From positions 1-35,481 of the forward strand of contig JAFLRX010000013.1 of assembly GCA_022511265.1 (NCBI GenBank): a stretch of 35,481 bases of DNA, in the 5' to 3' direction. The translations under genes were made by a program, and so were the position numbers. This document shows, piece after piece, positions 16,701-24,978 of the stretch (the stretch's first letter is position 1; every line of letters starts with the position of its first letter). This stretch comes from Eubacterium sp. GTDB lineage: Bacteria; Bacillota; Clostridia; Oscillospirales; Ruminococcaceae. The notes below the pieces were generated by a model that saw nothing but the letters and a program-made list of their open reading frames with translations, was not told the origin of the DNA and searched no databases.

Positions 16701-19700
16701 ACTCAACGGTATTGGTATAATCCTTTCCGGTGACGGTGTAGGTGAAGGTTTCACCTGTATAGCCTGTGCGCTTGTCTAACGGACCTGTTACATTTGCCGT
16801 GCCGTCAAGTGTGAAGGCATAGTCTCTGTAGTAGTTGGTGAAATCAAATGAGGTTATCGCAGTAACACTTTCATCAACTGACGCAACGAGCGTACCATTG
16901 GTGAAATCATCGGTAACCTTGACTGTTACGGTATAAGCGGTCTCATCATATTTTATTCCGACGATGCTGCCCTTGGTCTCGGTGACGGTGAGGGTATATG
17001 TACCCGCCGCGCTGAAGACTACATCGCCGAAAGATGCGGTCTTGTCTGCCATTGTGTGATCTATAGTAACATCAGACGGGCAGGTCACATTTCCGCTGTT
17101 GGCACCTGTTGTCGCTATGCTGAAGGTAAAGCTGTCGCCCTCTGCCCATTCTTCTCTGCCGATAAGTGTTTTGTTAACAGGGAGAGGAGCCCATTCAGCG
17201 TCATCGGGTGTATACTCATAGATGAATTCGGCTGTAATAACAGCTTCATCATCATAATCGAATGTACCTGCGGTATTATCAGATGACTTCAGGCTGTACG
17301 GCGCATTCTGCGCGGATTTCTCCTTAACGGTATAAGAGGTGCCGTCGGGTATGCCGTTTATCGTCAGGGTCTCGCCGTGCTTTACGGTTATTTCCGCCGT
17401 ACCGTCCGCGACTGTCAGCGTACTGCCGTCGGACATCGGGTACTCGTTATCGGGCAGACCGCTTATCACATATACAAATTCCTTGTTTTCGTCAACCTTG
17501 CCGCCCTTGGTGTTCTCGATTTCTACGGATACACTCAGCGAGCAGGTGTTGACGATAAGCTCAACGGTGGACGGACTGCCGTCATAGTCCGCAGGCGCGT
17601 TGGCGTAGTATATGCTGTCGCCGTCATAATCCGTCTCGCTGACCTCTGAGGTGCTTGTAAGGGTGGTTTCATCCGCGCTTACAAAAGGCACAGTGACGCT
17701 GTAGGAGAGGGAATAATGATCCTCCGGCTCCGGTTTTTCGTCAATGGTCCATGTTATGGTGATTATGCCGTCGGTCTCTGTTACCGTTACATCCTCACGT
17801 CCCTCAAAGGGGTTGACGTCATCAACAAACCTCACTCCTGCGGGGAGGGTATCGGTTATCGTGAATTTGTCGTGGGCTGTATAGTCATCATCGTTTTTGA
17901 CGGTTACGGTGTACTCGACAGTATCGCCGGGTGTGACGTATAGCGTATCTGTAGAAGCCTCGTCATTGCTGTCGGACTTCTTCTGCGTCTTGATGACGGT
18001 CAACTCGGCAGGCTTTAGGTTGTTTGTAAACACATAATGGATGTTGGAGGAGACAAGCGTGCCGGAGCTGTTCGCGTTATTAAAGCCTGCTTCGATGGTG
18101 GCGTCTATCTCATTCTCATTATCGCCCGGTGTAGAGCTGTCGGTGTTTGCGTCGCCGCCTGTCTCTACTTCATCAACATAAACATCATAATTCTCTTCAT
18201 TGTCGGCGCTTCTCTTCTCGGTGACGGTGTACTTGCCCTTAATGACATATATAGTTATCTCTTGACCGAAGGGCAGATCTTTAATCGTCAGCGTGTTGTT
18301 TTTGTCAAACATCAGCTCTTTGACTGTGTCGGGGTTGATGTTCTCAACCAGCATGCCATCTGTATCGGAATACTCAAAGAACAGGCCGGTTATAGGTATA
18401 GACTTTTCATCCGCCTCGATGGTGATGTCAAAGGTGTTTTCGCACTCGTCGTACTTGTCGCCTTTTTCAATATTGAAGGTCAGCGGTCCGCGGTTTTCGT
18501 AAAAGTCGAGGATAACCTGAGTCTTGTAATTATCTTGGTTGACCCGCGTGTGGGAGATGCCGGCTGTCGCGGAGATGCCTGCCTCTGCCTCGTTTTGGCT
18601 CGGCATCTTTACAATTTGGACAAGGTCTCTGCCTTCGCTGCGGATGCTGTAGGTAGGATTCTTTTTGAGCCACTTCAATATCTGGCCGGCATATACGTCG
18701 ATAAAGACGGTGGTCTGGGTCGTTCCGGGATAAACTACCGCAAATTCATCAAGAGAGATGTCGATAAGCTCGCGGCCCTCTATCGGCAGACCTTCCTCAT
18801 CTACTATTCGGCCGACAACCTCATATTCAATGTCCTCGGTCCTTTCAGGCGGTATTGCCTCCCAAACGGCTTTCAGGTTGATAACGTAACGCTTGGTACC
18901 GTCCTCGTCAAAGTATCTTATCTCTCCGTACCAGTACTTTGCAATATCGGCAAGCGAAATGCCCTCTCCGGAATTTATGTACTGTTTACTGTTGGCGTAT
19001 TCATAATTTCCGTCTCGTTTATCGTCGCTGTCTTTCTCTATTTCCCAGCCGACAAACTTCATCTTGCCGTTAAGGTCAACAGGAGTATTATACAGAATGG
19101 TGACCATGTTGTGTTCGGTCATATCGTAGAATTTCACATTGCCGTTGACGTCGTTAGAGTCGTAGTATTTACCCGGCTCTTCAGGATACTCCCATATACT
19201 GGGCATTACGCTCTTATCCCAGTTGATGTTTTGTCCGATGAGCAGTTCGTCCTCCTCGGTAAGCGTAACGATGTCATCGCTGTACTCACCGTCGGGGTTG
19301 TATCTGATGATGTATTTTACAGGCGTTGCGTAGATGTAGAGCAAAGAGATTTTCTGCTCGTCGGCAGGTCTGTTAAGGGTGATATAATACCATTCGCCCG
19401 CCGCCTTGTTATCCAGCTGTCCTTTTATCTTATTTCCTTCTTTATCTACCAATACGTTGCCGTCTGTACCCTTCAGTTCGTAAGATACATCCTCGTACGA
19501 CTCCAGCAGCTTAAAGCGGAGGTTGCCGCTGCCGTCGCTGCCGCTGTAGATATTTTCGTACGGGAAGTCTACCATAACGGAACCCTGCTTCCATTCATTC
19601 GACCAACCGCTTGCACTGTATTGTTGAACGGCAGTCACATTTTTATCCGAGCAGTATGTGCCTGTAAGCGAGTAAACGGATATTTCGTTAGAACCGGCTC

Positions 19701-21414
19701 CGATCATAAGGTTGGCGTTGGTTACGGTGACGCCGGTGTGCGCACCGGTGATGGTCAGCTTATACACGCGCTGAGGGACATAGTTGTTCGGACGGCCTGC
19801 GAATAAGCGCAGATAATCCAGACGTGCCACTGCGCCGTCAGGCAGAGTTGTCAGCGTATAGTTTAGTCCCAGCTCCGGTTCTTTGACCGTCTTCGGCATA
19901 TGGTTAGTGTTCCAGACCTCTACCTCTCCGTAATCCTCCTGAGGCGAGAACGGGATAGCAATGCTGACGCCGTTTAACTCCATCGTATCCAGAGTATAAC
20001 CGCCTTCATTGGCATTAGTCTGGAAGATCCATGTGTAGGTATATGCGCCTGTAGGTTTCTTGGTTATCTCATCTTTTTCTTCAGCCATTTCAACAGCTTG
20101 GTCTTTTAATACACTTTCGTCATTTTGCCAACCCCATTTATCGCCGCTGTTAATGTTGGGGTAGTTCCCGTTCCTATCAAGAGCATCATCGGCGCCTGTA
20201 GTTGCACGGTTGCTCGCATTATTTGTTGTCAGCCAATCCTTTACGCTGAATTGCGGCACGGTATCGCGCTTGGTCAGGATGACCTCGATATGTCGGTCCT
20301 CAATAACGTCAGAGGTGGGGAAGGTCCTGCTCAGAGAGAGGGCAGCGGGTAAAGGATCATCGTTAGCGTCTTTCTCCAACGCAATGATCTTGCCGTCTAC
20401 CATCTTGTATATCGGCTCGGTACCGATAGGATAATCGTCGGTACGTTTAACCTGCGCCGCATCGGGAAATTCAGAGTCGGGGCTTTCATATCTGCTGTAT
20501 CTGTATACCTCTGCGGTATATTCTACAGGTACGTCAACGCTGAAAGCATAATAGCTGTCATGCGGGAGATTTTGCACGCGGTTTTCGCCGAAAACAGCGT
20601 CCAGCGTCAGTTCGGACGCACTGACGTCGTCCTCGGTGACATCTCTTATTACGCCGTTTTCCTCTATCTTGACGCTGTATGACACTTCATACGGTGCCTG
20701 CTCGTAGTTGAGGACAAATTTCTTATCGGTCTCGCCGTCATCCTCTTTCATTACCGTTACGCCGACGGTGGCACTGTTGCCCTGTCCTGCGGTGGAGTAA
20801 TAATAGTATAACTCGCCGTTGAACTCAATAGCGCCGATGTATGTAACCGCAACGCCGTCAACGGTAATATTTTTATACTGATAACGAATTCTCTTATAGC
20901 CGTTGCCGTCAACACCCTTTGACCATACATAGATATACTCGTCAAACGTAGGGAAGAGCGAGGCGTCCGACGCGCTGCAATAAAAATAGCGCGCGGCGTT
21001 CTCATCCTGAGGGATGGTAAGCTCCCAGTCCTTAGGCAGCTCAAAGTCTAATTCAAAGCCGGAATAACCGTTGGCCTCGACATAATATTCCTCGGCGGTG
21101 ACAGTGTTACCGTCTCCGTCTGTTACAGGGGCTAAGAAGTTCAGAGCGAACATGTCGTTTGGTACGGTTCTGGTCTCTGTATCATCAGCCTTGCTATCTG
21201 CATCGTCAGAGCCTTCATCGACAGCCGAAATCTCGGTCGTCTCTTCGGCGTCAATGTCATCGCAGCTTCCTTCTATATCTGTTATATCGGCAGCTACAGC
21301 GCCGTTAGCCAGCATCATCTGCGATTCATACACGTAATAAAGCTCTCCGACGCTCAAGGTCAGGATAGCCGCAGCCGCAGTGATCGCCAGCAGTTTCCTT
21401 AAAATTTTGTTCAT
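13714..21414 (-). CDS. Giant sortase-anchored surface protein with eight Spy0128/FctA-like isopeptide domains
   Basis: 2566 residues. The start has an AGGAGGT site (21423-21429). Signal peptide 1-42 (MNKILRKLLAITAAAAIL...GAVAA). Residues 43-690 are unassigned beta-rich sequence; about 690-855 resemble listerial/InlB-type repeats (YIIRYNPDGEY ... KFVGWEIE ... NLKAVWEA). About 1160-1285 is DUF11-like (TPGDTVEYTVTVKN ... ITDTLPAGVRFV), then a DUF5979/7601-like domain to 1400. Residues 1404-2460 are eight tandem domains of 124-145 residues with the pilin Lys...Glu...Asn pattern, for example VTKVINGRD, then KET, then VTNTY. A Pro/Thr repeat (TDAPATEPP) leads to NPSTG (2535-2539), a hydrophobic helix and KRRRK, a sorting signal variant of LPXTG. 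Likely a long covalently anchored stalk or adhesin. Ligand unknown; no sortase gene in this window. Confidence 0.88.
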   Translation of the reverse strand: MNKILRKLLAITAAAAILTLSVGELYYVYESQMMLANGAVAADITDIEGSCDDIDAEETTEISAVDEGSDDADSKADDTETRTVPNDMFALNFLAPVTDGDGNTVTAEEYYVEANGYSGFELDFELPKDWELTIPQDENAARYFYCSASDASLFPTFDEYIYVWSKGVDGNGYKRIRYQYKNITVDGVAVTYIGAIEFNGELYYYYSTAGQGNSATVGVTVMKEDDGETDKKFVLNYEQAPYEVSYSVKIEENGVIRDVTEDDVSASELTLDAVFGENRVQNLPHDSYYAFSVDVPVEYTAEVYRYSRYESPDSEFPDAAQVKRTDDYPIGTEPIYKMVDGKIIALEKDANDDPLPAALSLSRTFPTSDVIEDRHIEVILTKRDTVPQFSVKDWLTTNNASNRATTGADDALDRNGNYPNINSGDKWGWQNDESVLKDQAVEMAEEKDEITKKPTGAYTYTWIFQTNANEGGYTLDTMELNGVSIAIPFSPQEDYGEVEVWNTNHMPKTVKEPELGLNYTLTTLPDGAVARLDYLRLFAGRPNNYVPQRVYKLTITGAHTGVTVTNANLMIGAGSNEISVYSLTGTYCSDKNVTAVQQYSASGWSNEWKQGSVMVDFPYENIYSGSDGSGNLRFKLLESYEDVSYELKGTDGNVLVDKEGNKIKGQLDNKAAGEWYYITLNRPADEQKISLLYIYATPVKYIIRYNPDGEYSDDIVTLTEEDELLIGQNINWDKSVMPSIWEYPEEPGKYYDSNDVNGNVKFYDMTEHNMVTILYNTPVDLNGKMKFVGWEIEKDSDDKRDGNYEYANSKQYINSGEGISLADIAKYWYGEIRYFDEDGTKRYVINLKAVWEAIPPERTEDIEYEVVGRIVDEEGLPIEGRELIDISLDEFAVVYPGTTQTTVFIDVYAGQILKWLKKNPTYSIRSEGRDLVQIVKMPSQNEAEAGISATAGISHTRVNQDNYKTQVILDFYENRGPLTFNIEKGDKYDECENTFDITIEADEKSIPITGLFFEYSDTDGMLVENINPDTVKELMFDKNNTLTIKDLPFGQEITIYVIKGKYTVTEKRSADNEENYDVYVDEVETGGDANTDSSTPGDNENEIDATIEAGFNNANSSGTLVSSNIHYVFTNNLKPAELTVIKTQKKSDSNDEASTDTLYVTPGDTVEYTVTVKNDDDYTAHDKFTITDTLPAGVRFVDDVNPFEGREDVTVTETDGIITITWTIDEKPEPEDHYSLSYSVTVPFVSADETTLTSTSEVSETDYDGDSIYYANAPADYDGSPSTVELIVNTCSLSVSVEIENTKGGKVDENKEFVYVISGLPDNEYPMSDGSTLTVADGTAEITVKHGETLTINGIPDGTSYTVKEKSAQNAPYSLKSSDNTAGTFDYDDEAVITAEFIYEYTPDDAEWAPLPVNKTLIGREEWAEGDSFTFSIATTGANSGNVTCPSDVTIDHTMADKTASFGDVVFSAAGTYTLTVTETKGSIVGIKYDETAYTVTVKVTDDFTNGTLVASVDESVTAITSFDFTNYYRDYAFTLDGTANVTGPLDKRTGYTGETFTYTVTGKDYTNTVEFKYDPETSEVPFDLIALIDEVYYTEGIYEYTISQSSSAYTSGMTYNETVYVVTVTVTETGNKFSITYTIEDEDGNKYDSIDFVNTYAVKPTTAKIQGIKTIDGRSWTTDDNGRFKFVLVPDNAAYPVPANTTVSAVNGVFTFGDIEYTAAGIYTYTVSEDKTDDGKNGLIFDKNTYTVTVTVTDKDGQLSADISYSAAGKTGDEMTFTNKYVSNSAELNIGVTTTLNGRDWISGDLFRFILTLTDIDAETAPASVAVGSTWTTAVDNGKDEGTAYPGTFGAILLDAKGTYTFTLIEEPIDAAGLKSDPVTYTIVVTVKDDKNGTLYIDDTEITSDMAAGTFSKDALPFVNTYKAASAKLSDIITITKVLEGRDWRESDKFDFIIKIADEYGDKVTITDNTLTVYGSDDADGPISVNGGAVTFNEAGDYKFTVSEKPHSIIGIAPNNTVMTFTVRVTDDNNGQLSAEVIDGGEFTFTNIYSSEGVWPPEVTKQLTGRAWRTEDKFAFTLELIGTPDGVTADDITMPADITVTGTVGTRTEAHKSFDNVIFSKPGIYTFKLSEKPADSETDLIYDSGYYVLTADVEDDGYGSLIPQLIDRTRFEAADNNGTAYNNNDYIFTNTYPAKDEVQLSVTKVINGRDVIAGDEFSFTLTAAEDYGNAMEFIGDTEITLTIADIRNDGTLFKAFDNIAFYKAGSYDFIIKETAGLDNIGMSYDTADHIVTVNVVETNDGLTAQVEGNANVTVTNTYSAGKTYLIPIAKILNGKPWEDEEFEFTIAPADSKGDTAQAIEDGYITIAKDSVVLDADNASGAFELAVKSNGSAVNSYIFRITETDTGIENMTYANPYILLVTVVDDMQGNLTVTACYDDEDGTVIIDEDTDSLVFVNTYEAPVPPTTEPPETEPPVTDAPATEPPTTDAPATEPPMTDAPATEPPATDAPATEPSATDAPATDAPTTEAPADADNPSTGIQVNGLFAVPMAMLAAITTTAVKRRRK
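13830..14035 (-). repeat. TDAPATEPP-type repeat in the wall-spanning region
   Basis: A run of 21-30-bp imperfect repeats encoding TEPP/TDAPAT units (residues about 2461-2530). Pro/Thr-rich segments before sorting signals usually cross the cell wall. Confidence 0.85.
14035..17205 (-). repeat. Array of eight FctA/Spy0128-like domains
   Basis: Approximate residue ranges: D1 1404-1530, D2 1532-1658, D3 1659-1784, D4 1785-1925, D5 1926-2053, D6 2054-2198, D7 2199-2322, D8 2323-2460. Each starts with a (T)K-x-L-x-G-R strand, has a Y-x-(F/V)-x-(V/I)-x-E strand and ends F-x-N-x-Y. In the known Spy0128 fold those Lys, Glu and Asn form an internal isopeptide bond. D1, D3 and D5-D8 keep all three; D2 and D4 do not (see findings). 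Protein identity between units is low, so the duplications are old. Confidence 0.8.
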
Positions 21415-21476
21415 ATAATATACCTCCTATAAAAGCAGTAAATAGGGTTGAAGACATAATTATCTGAGTATATTCT

Positions 21477-21505
21477 ATTATACTTTTATTCTTTGATAAA
21501 GTCAA
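21477..21505 (-). promoter_or_regulatory. Promoter of the giant surface-protein gene
   Basis: Minus strand: TTGACT (rc of 21500-21505), 17-bp spacer, TATAAT (rc of 21477-21482). The leader is about 55 nt. Confidence 0.8.
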
Positions 21506-21723
21506 GTATTTGGTATAATTTACAGCTTTTTGGGTGAATTTTGTAATATATAACAAACGGACGGTTGTATCTAACAGCCGCTTTTGTGCTTTGTTATAAT
21601 AAAATAGCGGATTTCAGCAGTATTTGAAAAGGAAATTTTATACGATTAAGCTATGCATAGCCATACATCGGAAATACCAATAAGCTAAACTGTTTGACAT
21701 ATAAGCGTCAAAGCAAAGAAATT

Positions 21724-21752
21724 TTGACAAAAAATATAAAATACTATATAAT
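21724..21752 (+). promoter_or_regulatory. Perfect consensus promoter without a normal gene
   Basis: TTGACA (21724-21729), 17-bp spacer, TATAAT (21747-21752). The transcript would start near 21759 and end at the palindromic terminator near 21950, about 190 nt. Confidence 0.75.
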
Positions 21753-21881
21753 TAAATAAAACAGGAAAATACGCAGTTTTTGCTGATCTATTCTTTCTGT
21801 TGTACATACAATTTGATATAACAGTATTATCTGATACAAACGGGCGGCAAACCTGCGTTGATAAAAACAAGGAGCGTCAAA

Positions 21882-21905
21882 ATGAAATTTGTCCATTCAA
21901 GGTAA
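21882..21905 (+). CDS. Seven-codon ORF (MKFVHSR) with ideal RBS
   Basis: AAGGAG (21869-21874) is 7 nt before ATG 21882; the frame ends at TAA 21903-21905, 17 nt before the terminator stem. Signals are textbook but the product is only seven residues. It may be a leader peptide, a peptide signal, or the stub of a truncated gene. Confidence 0.3.
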   Translation: MKFVHSR

Positions 21906-21922
21906 ATGTAAGCAGAACAAAT

Positions 21923-21950
21923 AAAAAGAGAGGACATGTCCTCTCTTTTT
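21923..21950. terminator. 28-bp perfect palindrome, bidirectional terminator
   Basis: AAAAAGAGAGGACA (21923-21936) is the exact reverse complement of TGTCCTCTCTTTTT (21937-21950). U-rich tails on both sides let it end the short rightward transcript and the leftward ABC operon. Confidence 0.85.
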
Positions 21951-21977
21951 TGTATATAGAATTCCTCTATGTTATCT

Positions 21978-23018
21978 TCATACTCGCTTCTTTTTCGTGA
22001 TCAAAATAATTATCCCGTACATTGCCGCGGCTGTTGCCGCAGCAGTCGGTATGCTGAGCGGAACAGACGACTCTAACACGGAAAAGCCGGTCAGCTGTGA
22101 GCCTGCCAGCGCTGTGCGCAGCCACTGCGGCAGCACCTCTCCCGTCGCAAGCGGGATAAATATCACGCCTGCCGATACCGCTATGCAGGCATACATGTTG
22201 CCGATGAGCTTGTAGACCGCCGCTATTATAAATGACAGGGCGACGCTCCATATCAGCCTTATCAGCAGCACCAGCAGCATATAGTCCAGTATGCTGACAT
22301 TATATTGACAGCCGCCGAATTCCTGCATACTGTACAGCGGCATAGAAAGCTGCTCGCTGCCGCATCTCGCGCAGAAAATTATTATATCCAGCGAAAAAGA
22401 GATGACGCTGCCCACCACAGCCACGGAGGAAAGTGCGGCGAGCTGCATATTCTCTTTTCGAAGTCTGCCGAATTTCGTCGCTGATACGGAAAGCAGCATA
22501 CCGTGCTGCCTGTCAAGGTTCCATGCGCGCAGCCCGAAAACTATGATAAATATCAAAAACAGGGCATCTGCGCCGAATTCTTTAAGATATTCGATGGCAT
22601 CAAGATCGTAGAAATACACAGGCGTTCTTTCCGTGCCCTTCATCGTCTCAAAGTACTGGTATTTTTCATAGAGATGCATCATCGCGCCAAAGTGGCTCAA
22701 GGCATAGTTGTATTCCTTGTAGTATTCGTTAAATTCATCCAGCGTTATCTTGCCGGAGGAAAAGGCCTGCTCCATTTCGTCCTTGCGTGATATGGTATCC
22801 TCTATGTATTGACGCTCGTTTTCTATATATTCGCCCTTTTCGTCGTTCGCCTCGCCGTAGACTATATCAATGTACTCGCGGTAATACTCGACGGAAAAAT
22901 CGTACTCCGGGGTATAATGTATTATGTCCAACAGCTTTACCCCCATCAGGGCGATAAAGGTAAGTATAGCAATGACATCGCACAGCTTTTTCAGCTCGTA
23001 TAAATACAGTTTTTTCAT
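21978..23018 (-). CDS. ABC-2-type transporter permease (second permease)
   Basis: A 346-residue membrane protein starting MKKLYLYELKKL, the same opening style as the other permease in this operon. One N-terminal helix is followed by an outside domain of about 130 residues rich in Tyr, Glu and Lys (SVEYYREYIDIVYGEANDEK ...), then five helices, the layout of ABC-2 permeases with a large loop after helix 1. It lies 4 nt downstream of the ATPase gene and is the last gene before the terminator at 21950. With its paralogue it likely forms a heterodimeric channel. The cargo is unknown: ABC-2 exporters of this type move peptides, lipids or antimicrobials. Confidence 0.8.
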   Translation of the reverse strand: MKKLYLYELKKLCDVIAILTFIALMGVKLLDIIHYTPEYDFSVEYYREYIDIVYGEANDEKGEYIENERQYIEDTISRKDEMEQAFSSGKITLDEFNEYYKEYNYALSHFGAMMHLYEKYQYFETMKGTERTPVYFYDLDAIEYLKEFGADALFLIFIIVFGLRAWNLDRQHGMLLSVSATKFGRLRKENMQLAALSSVAVVGSVISFSLDIIIFCARCGSEQLSMPLYSMQEFGGCQYNVSILDYMLLVLLIRLIWSVALSFIIAAVYKLIGNMYACIAVSAGVIFIPLATGEVLPQWLRTALAGSQLTGFSVLESSVPLSIPTAAATAAAMYGIIILITKKKRV

Positions 23019-23022
23019 ATAG

Positions 23023-23748
23023 TTATTCTTCCGATTTGTGACCGAAGTTTGCCATATACAGCTGCTCCAGCTCGCCGCTCTCGCTGTGGGCGGCTTTATC
23101 GTTTTTGACGGTGTTTATTATAACTCCGTTTTTTATCATCAGCGTCATATCCGCCACCGCCTCGATATCTGAGATTATATGTGTGGCAAGTATGACGATC
23201 TTACTTTCTCCCATTTCACGTATAAGATTTTTGAATCGCAGACGTTCTTCCGGGTCAAGTCCGGCGGTGGGCTCGTCAAATATCACCACCTCCGGGTTGC
23301 CGATAAGCGTCACCGCTATGCCAAGGCGGCGCTTCATTCCGCCGGAATATCCGCCCACCCGCTTGTTTATGGCTTGTGAGAGATTGACGTCATTCAGCGC
23401 CTTTTCTACTGATGCTTTATCGTATTCCGCGTCCTTGAGCAGTGAATAATATTTTATGATATCCGCGCCTGTAAAGGAAGGGTAGAAGTCTATATCCTGC
23501 GGCATAAAGCCCAGCACCTTTCTGAAATCCGCACCGAGGCTGTAGATGCTTTCGCCGCCGTATGTTATACTGCCGCTTGTGGGGCGGATAATATCCGCTA
23601 TACACTTCATCAGCGTAGACTTGCCGCTGCCGTTAGGTCCGAGCAGACCGTATATACCGTGGGTCAGCTCGGCAGAAAGCCCGTCCAGCGCGTTCAGGCT
23701 GCCGTATGTTTTTGTGACTTTGTCAAAGACGAGAGCTTTGCTTTCCAT
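23023..23748 (-). CDS. ABC transporter ATP-binding protein
   Basis: 241 residues from ATG 23748 (MESKALVF), chosen because a GGGG site lies about 12 nt upstream; the in-frame ATG at 23784 has none. Walker A is GLLGPNGSGKST, the Q-loop region reads GFMPQDIDFY, the ABC signature is YSGGM (a common variant of LSGGQ), Walker B is VVIFDEPTAGLD and the switch histidine is in ATHI. No membrane part. Its start overlaps the upstream permease gene by 55 bp in another frame, so the two are translationally coupled. It energises the two-permease ABC-2 exporter. Confidence 0.92.
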   Translation of the reverse strand: MESKALVFDKVTKTYGSLNALDGLSAELTHGIYGLLGPNGSGKSTLMKCIADIIRPTSGSITYGGESIYSLGADFRKVLGFMPQDIDFYPSFTGADIIKYYSLLKDAEYDKASVEKALNDVNLSQAINKRVGGYSGGMKRRLGIAVTLIGNPEVVIFDEPTAGLDPEERLRFKNLIREMGESKIVILATHIISDIEAVADMTLMIKNGVIINTVKNDKAAHSESGELEQLYMANFGHKSEE

Positions 23749-24956
23749 GAAAAATCTATCCCCTTTCCGTAAAGCTTTGCGCATATAAATGTGGATATTA
23801 TACCGAATATCACCGTTATCACCGCAACGACCGCCAACCGCGATACAGGGAAATCAAACAGCGCCCCGTAATCGAAATCGGTGAAATAAAACTCCGGATA
23901 TATCATATACAGCGGCACATACATCCGCACAGTGCCGAACATATCGGCTATCTCCTTCGGTACGCCGTTGCCGATAAAAAGCAAGAATATTCTGTACACC
24001 GCGAACATCACCACAAAGCTTAGCAATATTCCGCGCACGGGATATGCCGCGCGTATCGAGAAAAGCGCGGCAACAAACACCCCTGTCATTGCCGCCCCAA
24101 ACAGCATAAGCTGCATGACCGTGTAGGTGCCGATAATATTAAAAAGATACGGGCAATACTCAAATCTGCTCATCGACTGTATGGACGCATACATATCCAG
24201 CCTATAGACGGCATAGGCGATTATCATCTGTACGATATACATCAGCAATGTCGCGGTAAATACCGTTACGGTCACCGCGCCCAGCTTGTGCAGGAACATC
24301 GCGCTCCTGCCGCCCTTTGACGCTGCGGTCACCATGTCAGATCTGCTCGCGCGCTCGCAGCACAGAAGATATGCCGTTTGCAGCATCGCCCATAATACGA
24401 ATATTATGGGGAAGAGCTTTCTCTGCACCCACAGGCTGCCGTAAAATCTTTCAAAATAATCATTGTTTGCATACCTGCCGATAAGGGTTATGTCTATCAC
24501 TTGATTGTAGGAGTTGATTATTTGTTCGTTGTAACGCTGTTTGTAAATATCTCCGCCGGCCTCTGTGTCGGTCTTTGATTTTATCGCTAGCGTGAGCGCC
24601 TCCAGCCTGTGCCTATGGAAAACAGAAGCATATTCAAGCTGAGCTTGGATATCTACCTCTTCATAATAAAACTCGCCGAGATCTAACGTCTGACCGTCAG
24701 CCGCATTTTCGCCAAGAGCACCCAAGGCGTCAGCCAAAGCTTTTTCATTTTTGGCAATCAATTCATTTGTATATTCCTGCGTGATCACGTCAGGAACGCG
24801 CGTGTTTATATAGTCCGCTGTTTGTTTAGCGTGCTTTGCGTCGCTGTCGATGTTCGGTATAATCGTAACAAGATATGCGAGCAAAAGAAGGGCAGTGCTT
24901 GCGATAAAGAGCTTGCTGGTAACCAGCTTTTTAAGCTCGAATAAAGTGATTTTCAT
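23694..24956 (-). CDS. ABC-2-type transporter permease (first permease)
   Basis: A 420-residue membrane protein (MKITLFELKKLVTSKLF). After helix 1 there is an outside domain of about 150 residues (36-185), then five or six helices including the ERASRSDMVTAASKGGRSA cytoplasmic loop typical of ABC-2 permeases, where the ATPase docks. AAAGGAAT 6 nt upstream supports the start. The C-terminal tail (about 18 codons) overlaps the ATPase gene. Paralogous to the permease at 21978-23018. Confidence 0.82.
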   Translation of the reverse strand: MKITLFELKKLVTSKLFIASTALLLLAYLVTIIPNIDSDAKHAKQTADYINTRVPDVITQEYTNELIAKNEKALADALGALGENAADGQTLDLGEFYYEEVDIQAQLEYASVFHRHRLEALTLAIKSKTDTEAGGDIYKQRYNEQIINSYNQVIDITLIGRYANNDYFERFYGSLWVQRKLFPIIFVLWAMLQTAYLLCCERASRSDMVTAASKGGRSAMFLHKLGAVTVTVFTATLLMYIVQMIIAYAVYRLDMYASIQSMSRFEYCPYLFNIIGTYTVMQLMLFGAAMTGVFVAALFSIRAAYPVRGILLSFVVMFAVYRIFLLFIGNGVPKEIADMFGTVRMYVPLYMIYPEFYFTDFDYGALFDFPVSRLAVVAVITVIFGIISTFICAKLYGKGIDFSWKAKLSSLTKSQKHTAA

Positions 24957-24978
24957 ATTGATTCCTTTCGCCGCTGTT

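Larger units (their letters stand above)
21759..21950 (+). ncRNA. Predicted short transcript (candidate sRNA or tiny-peptide mRNA)
   Basis: The limits come from the consensus promoter and terminator. Inside, AACGGG (21838 on) can pair with CCTGCGTT to form a small hairpin just before the AAGGAG ribosome site at 21869-21874. No known RNA family was recognised. It could be a regulatory RNA, a peptide message, or the remains of a deleted gene. Confidence 0.45.
21415..21977. other. 563-bp intergenic region with two opposite promoters and a terminator
   Basis: This AT-rich gap holds the leftward promoter of the giant gene, a separate consensus rightward promoter (21724), a 7-codon ORF (21882), and a 28-bp palindromic terminator (21923). 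Between 21506 and 21692 I see no gene; a TTTGAC/GTCAAA inverted repeat (21693-21698, 21707-21712) lies just before the rightward -35. Confidence 0.7.

Noticed and set aside
18037-19806. 589-codon open frame opposite the giant gene
   Set aside because: Antisense shadow of a clearly coding repeat-rich gene; no ribosome site and no recognisable domains.
21803-22000. 66-codon frame with TTG start running through the palindromic terminator
   Set aside because: No ribosome site, rare start, and the frame crosses a strong terminator into the convergent permease gene.
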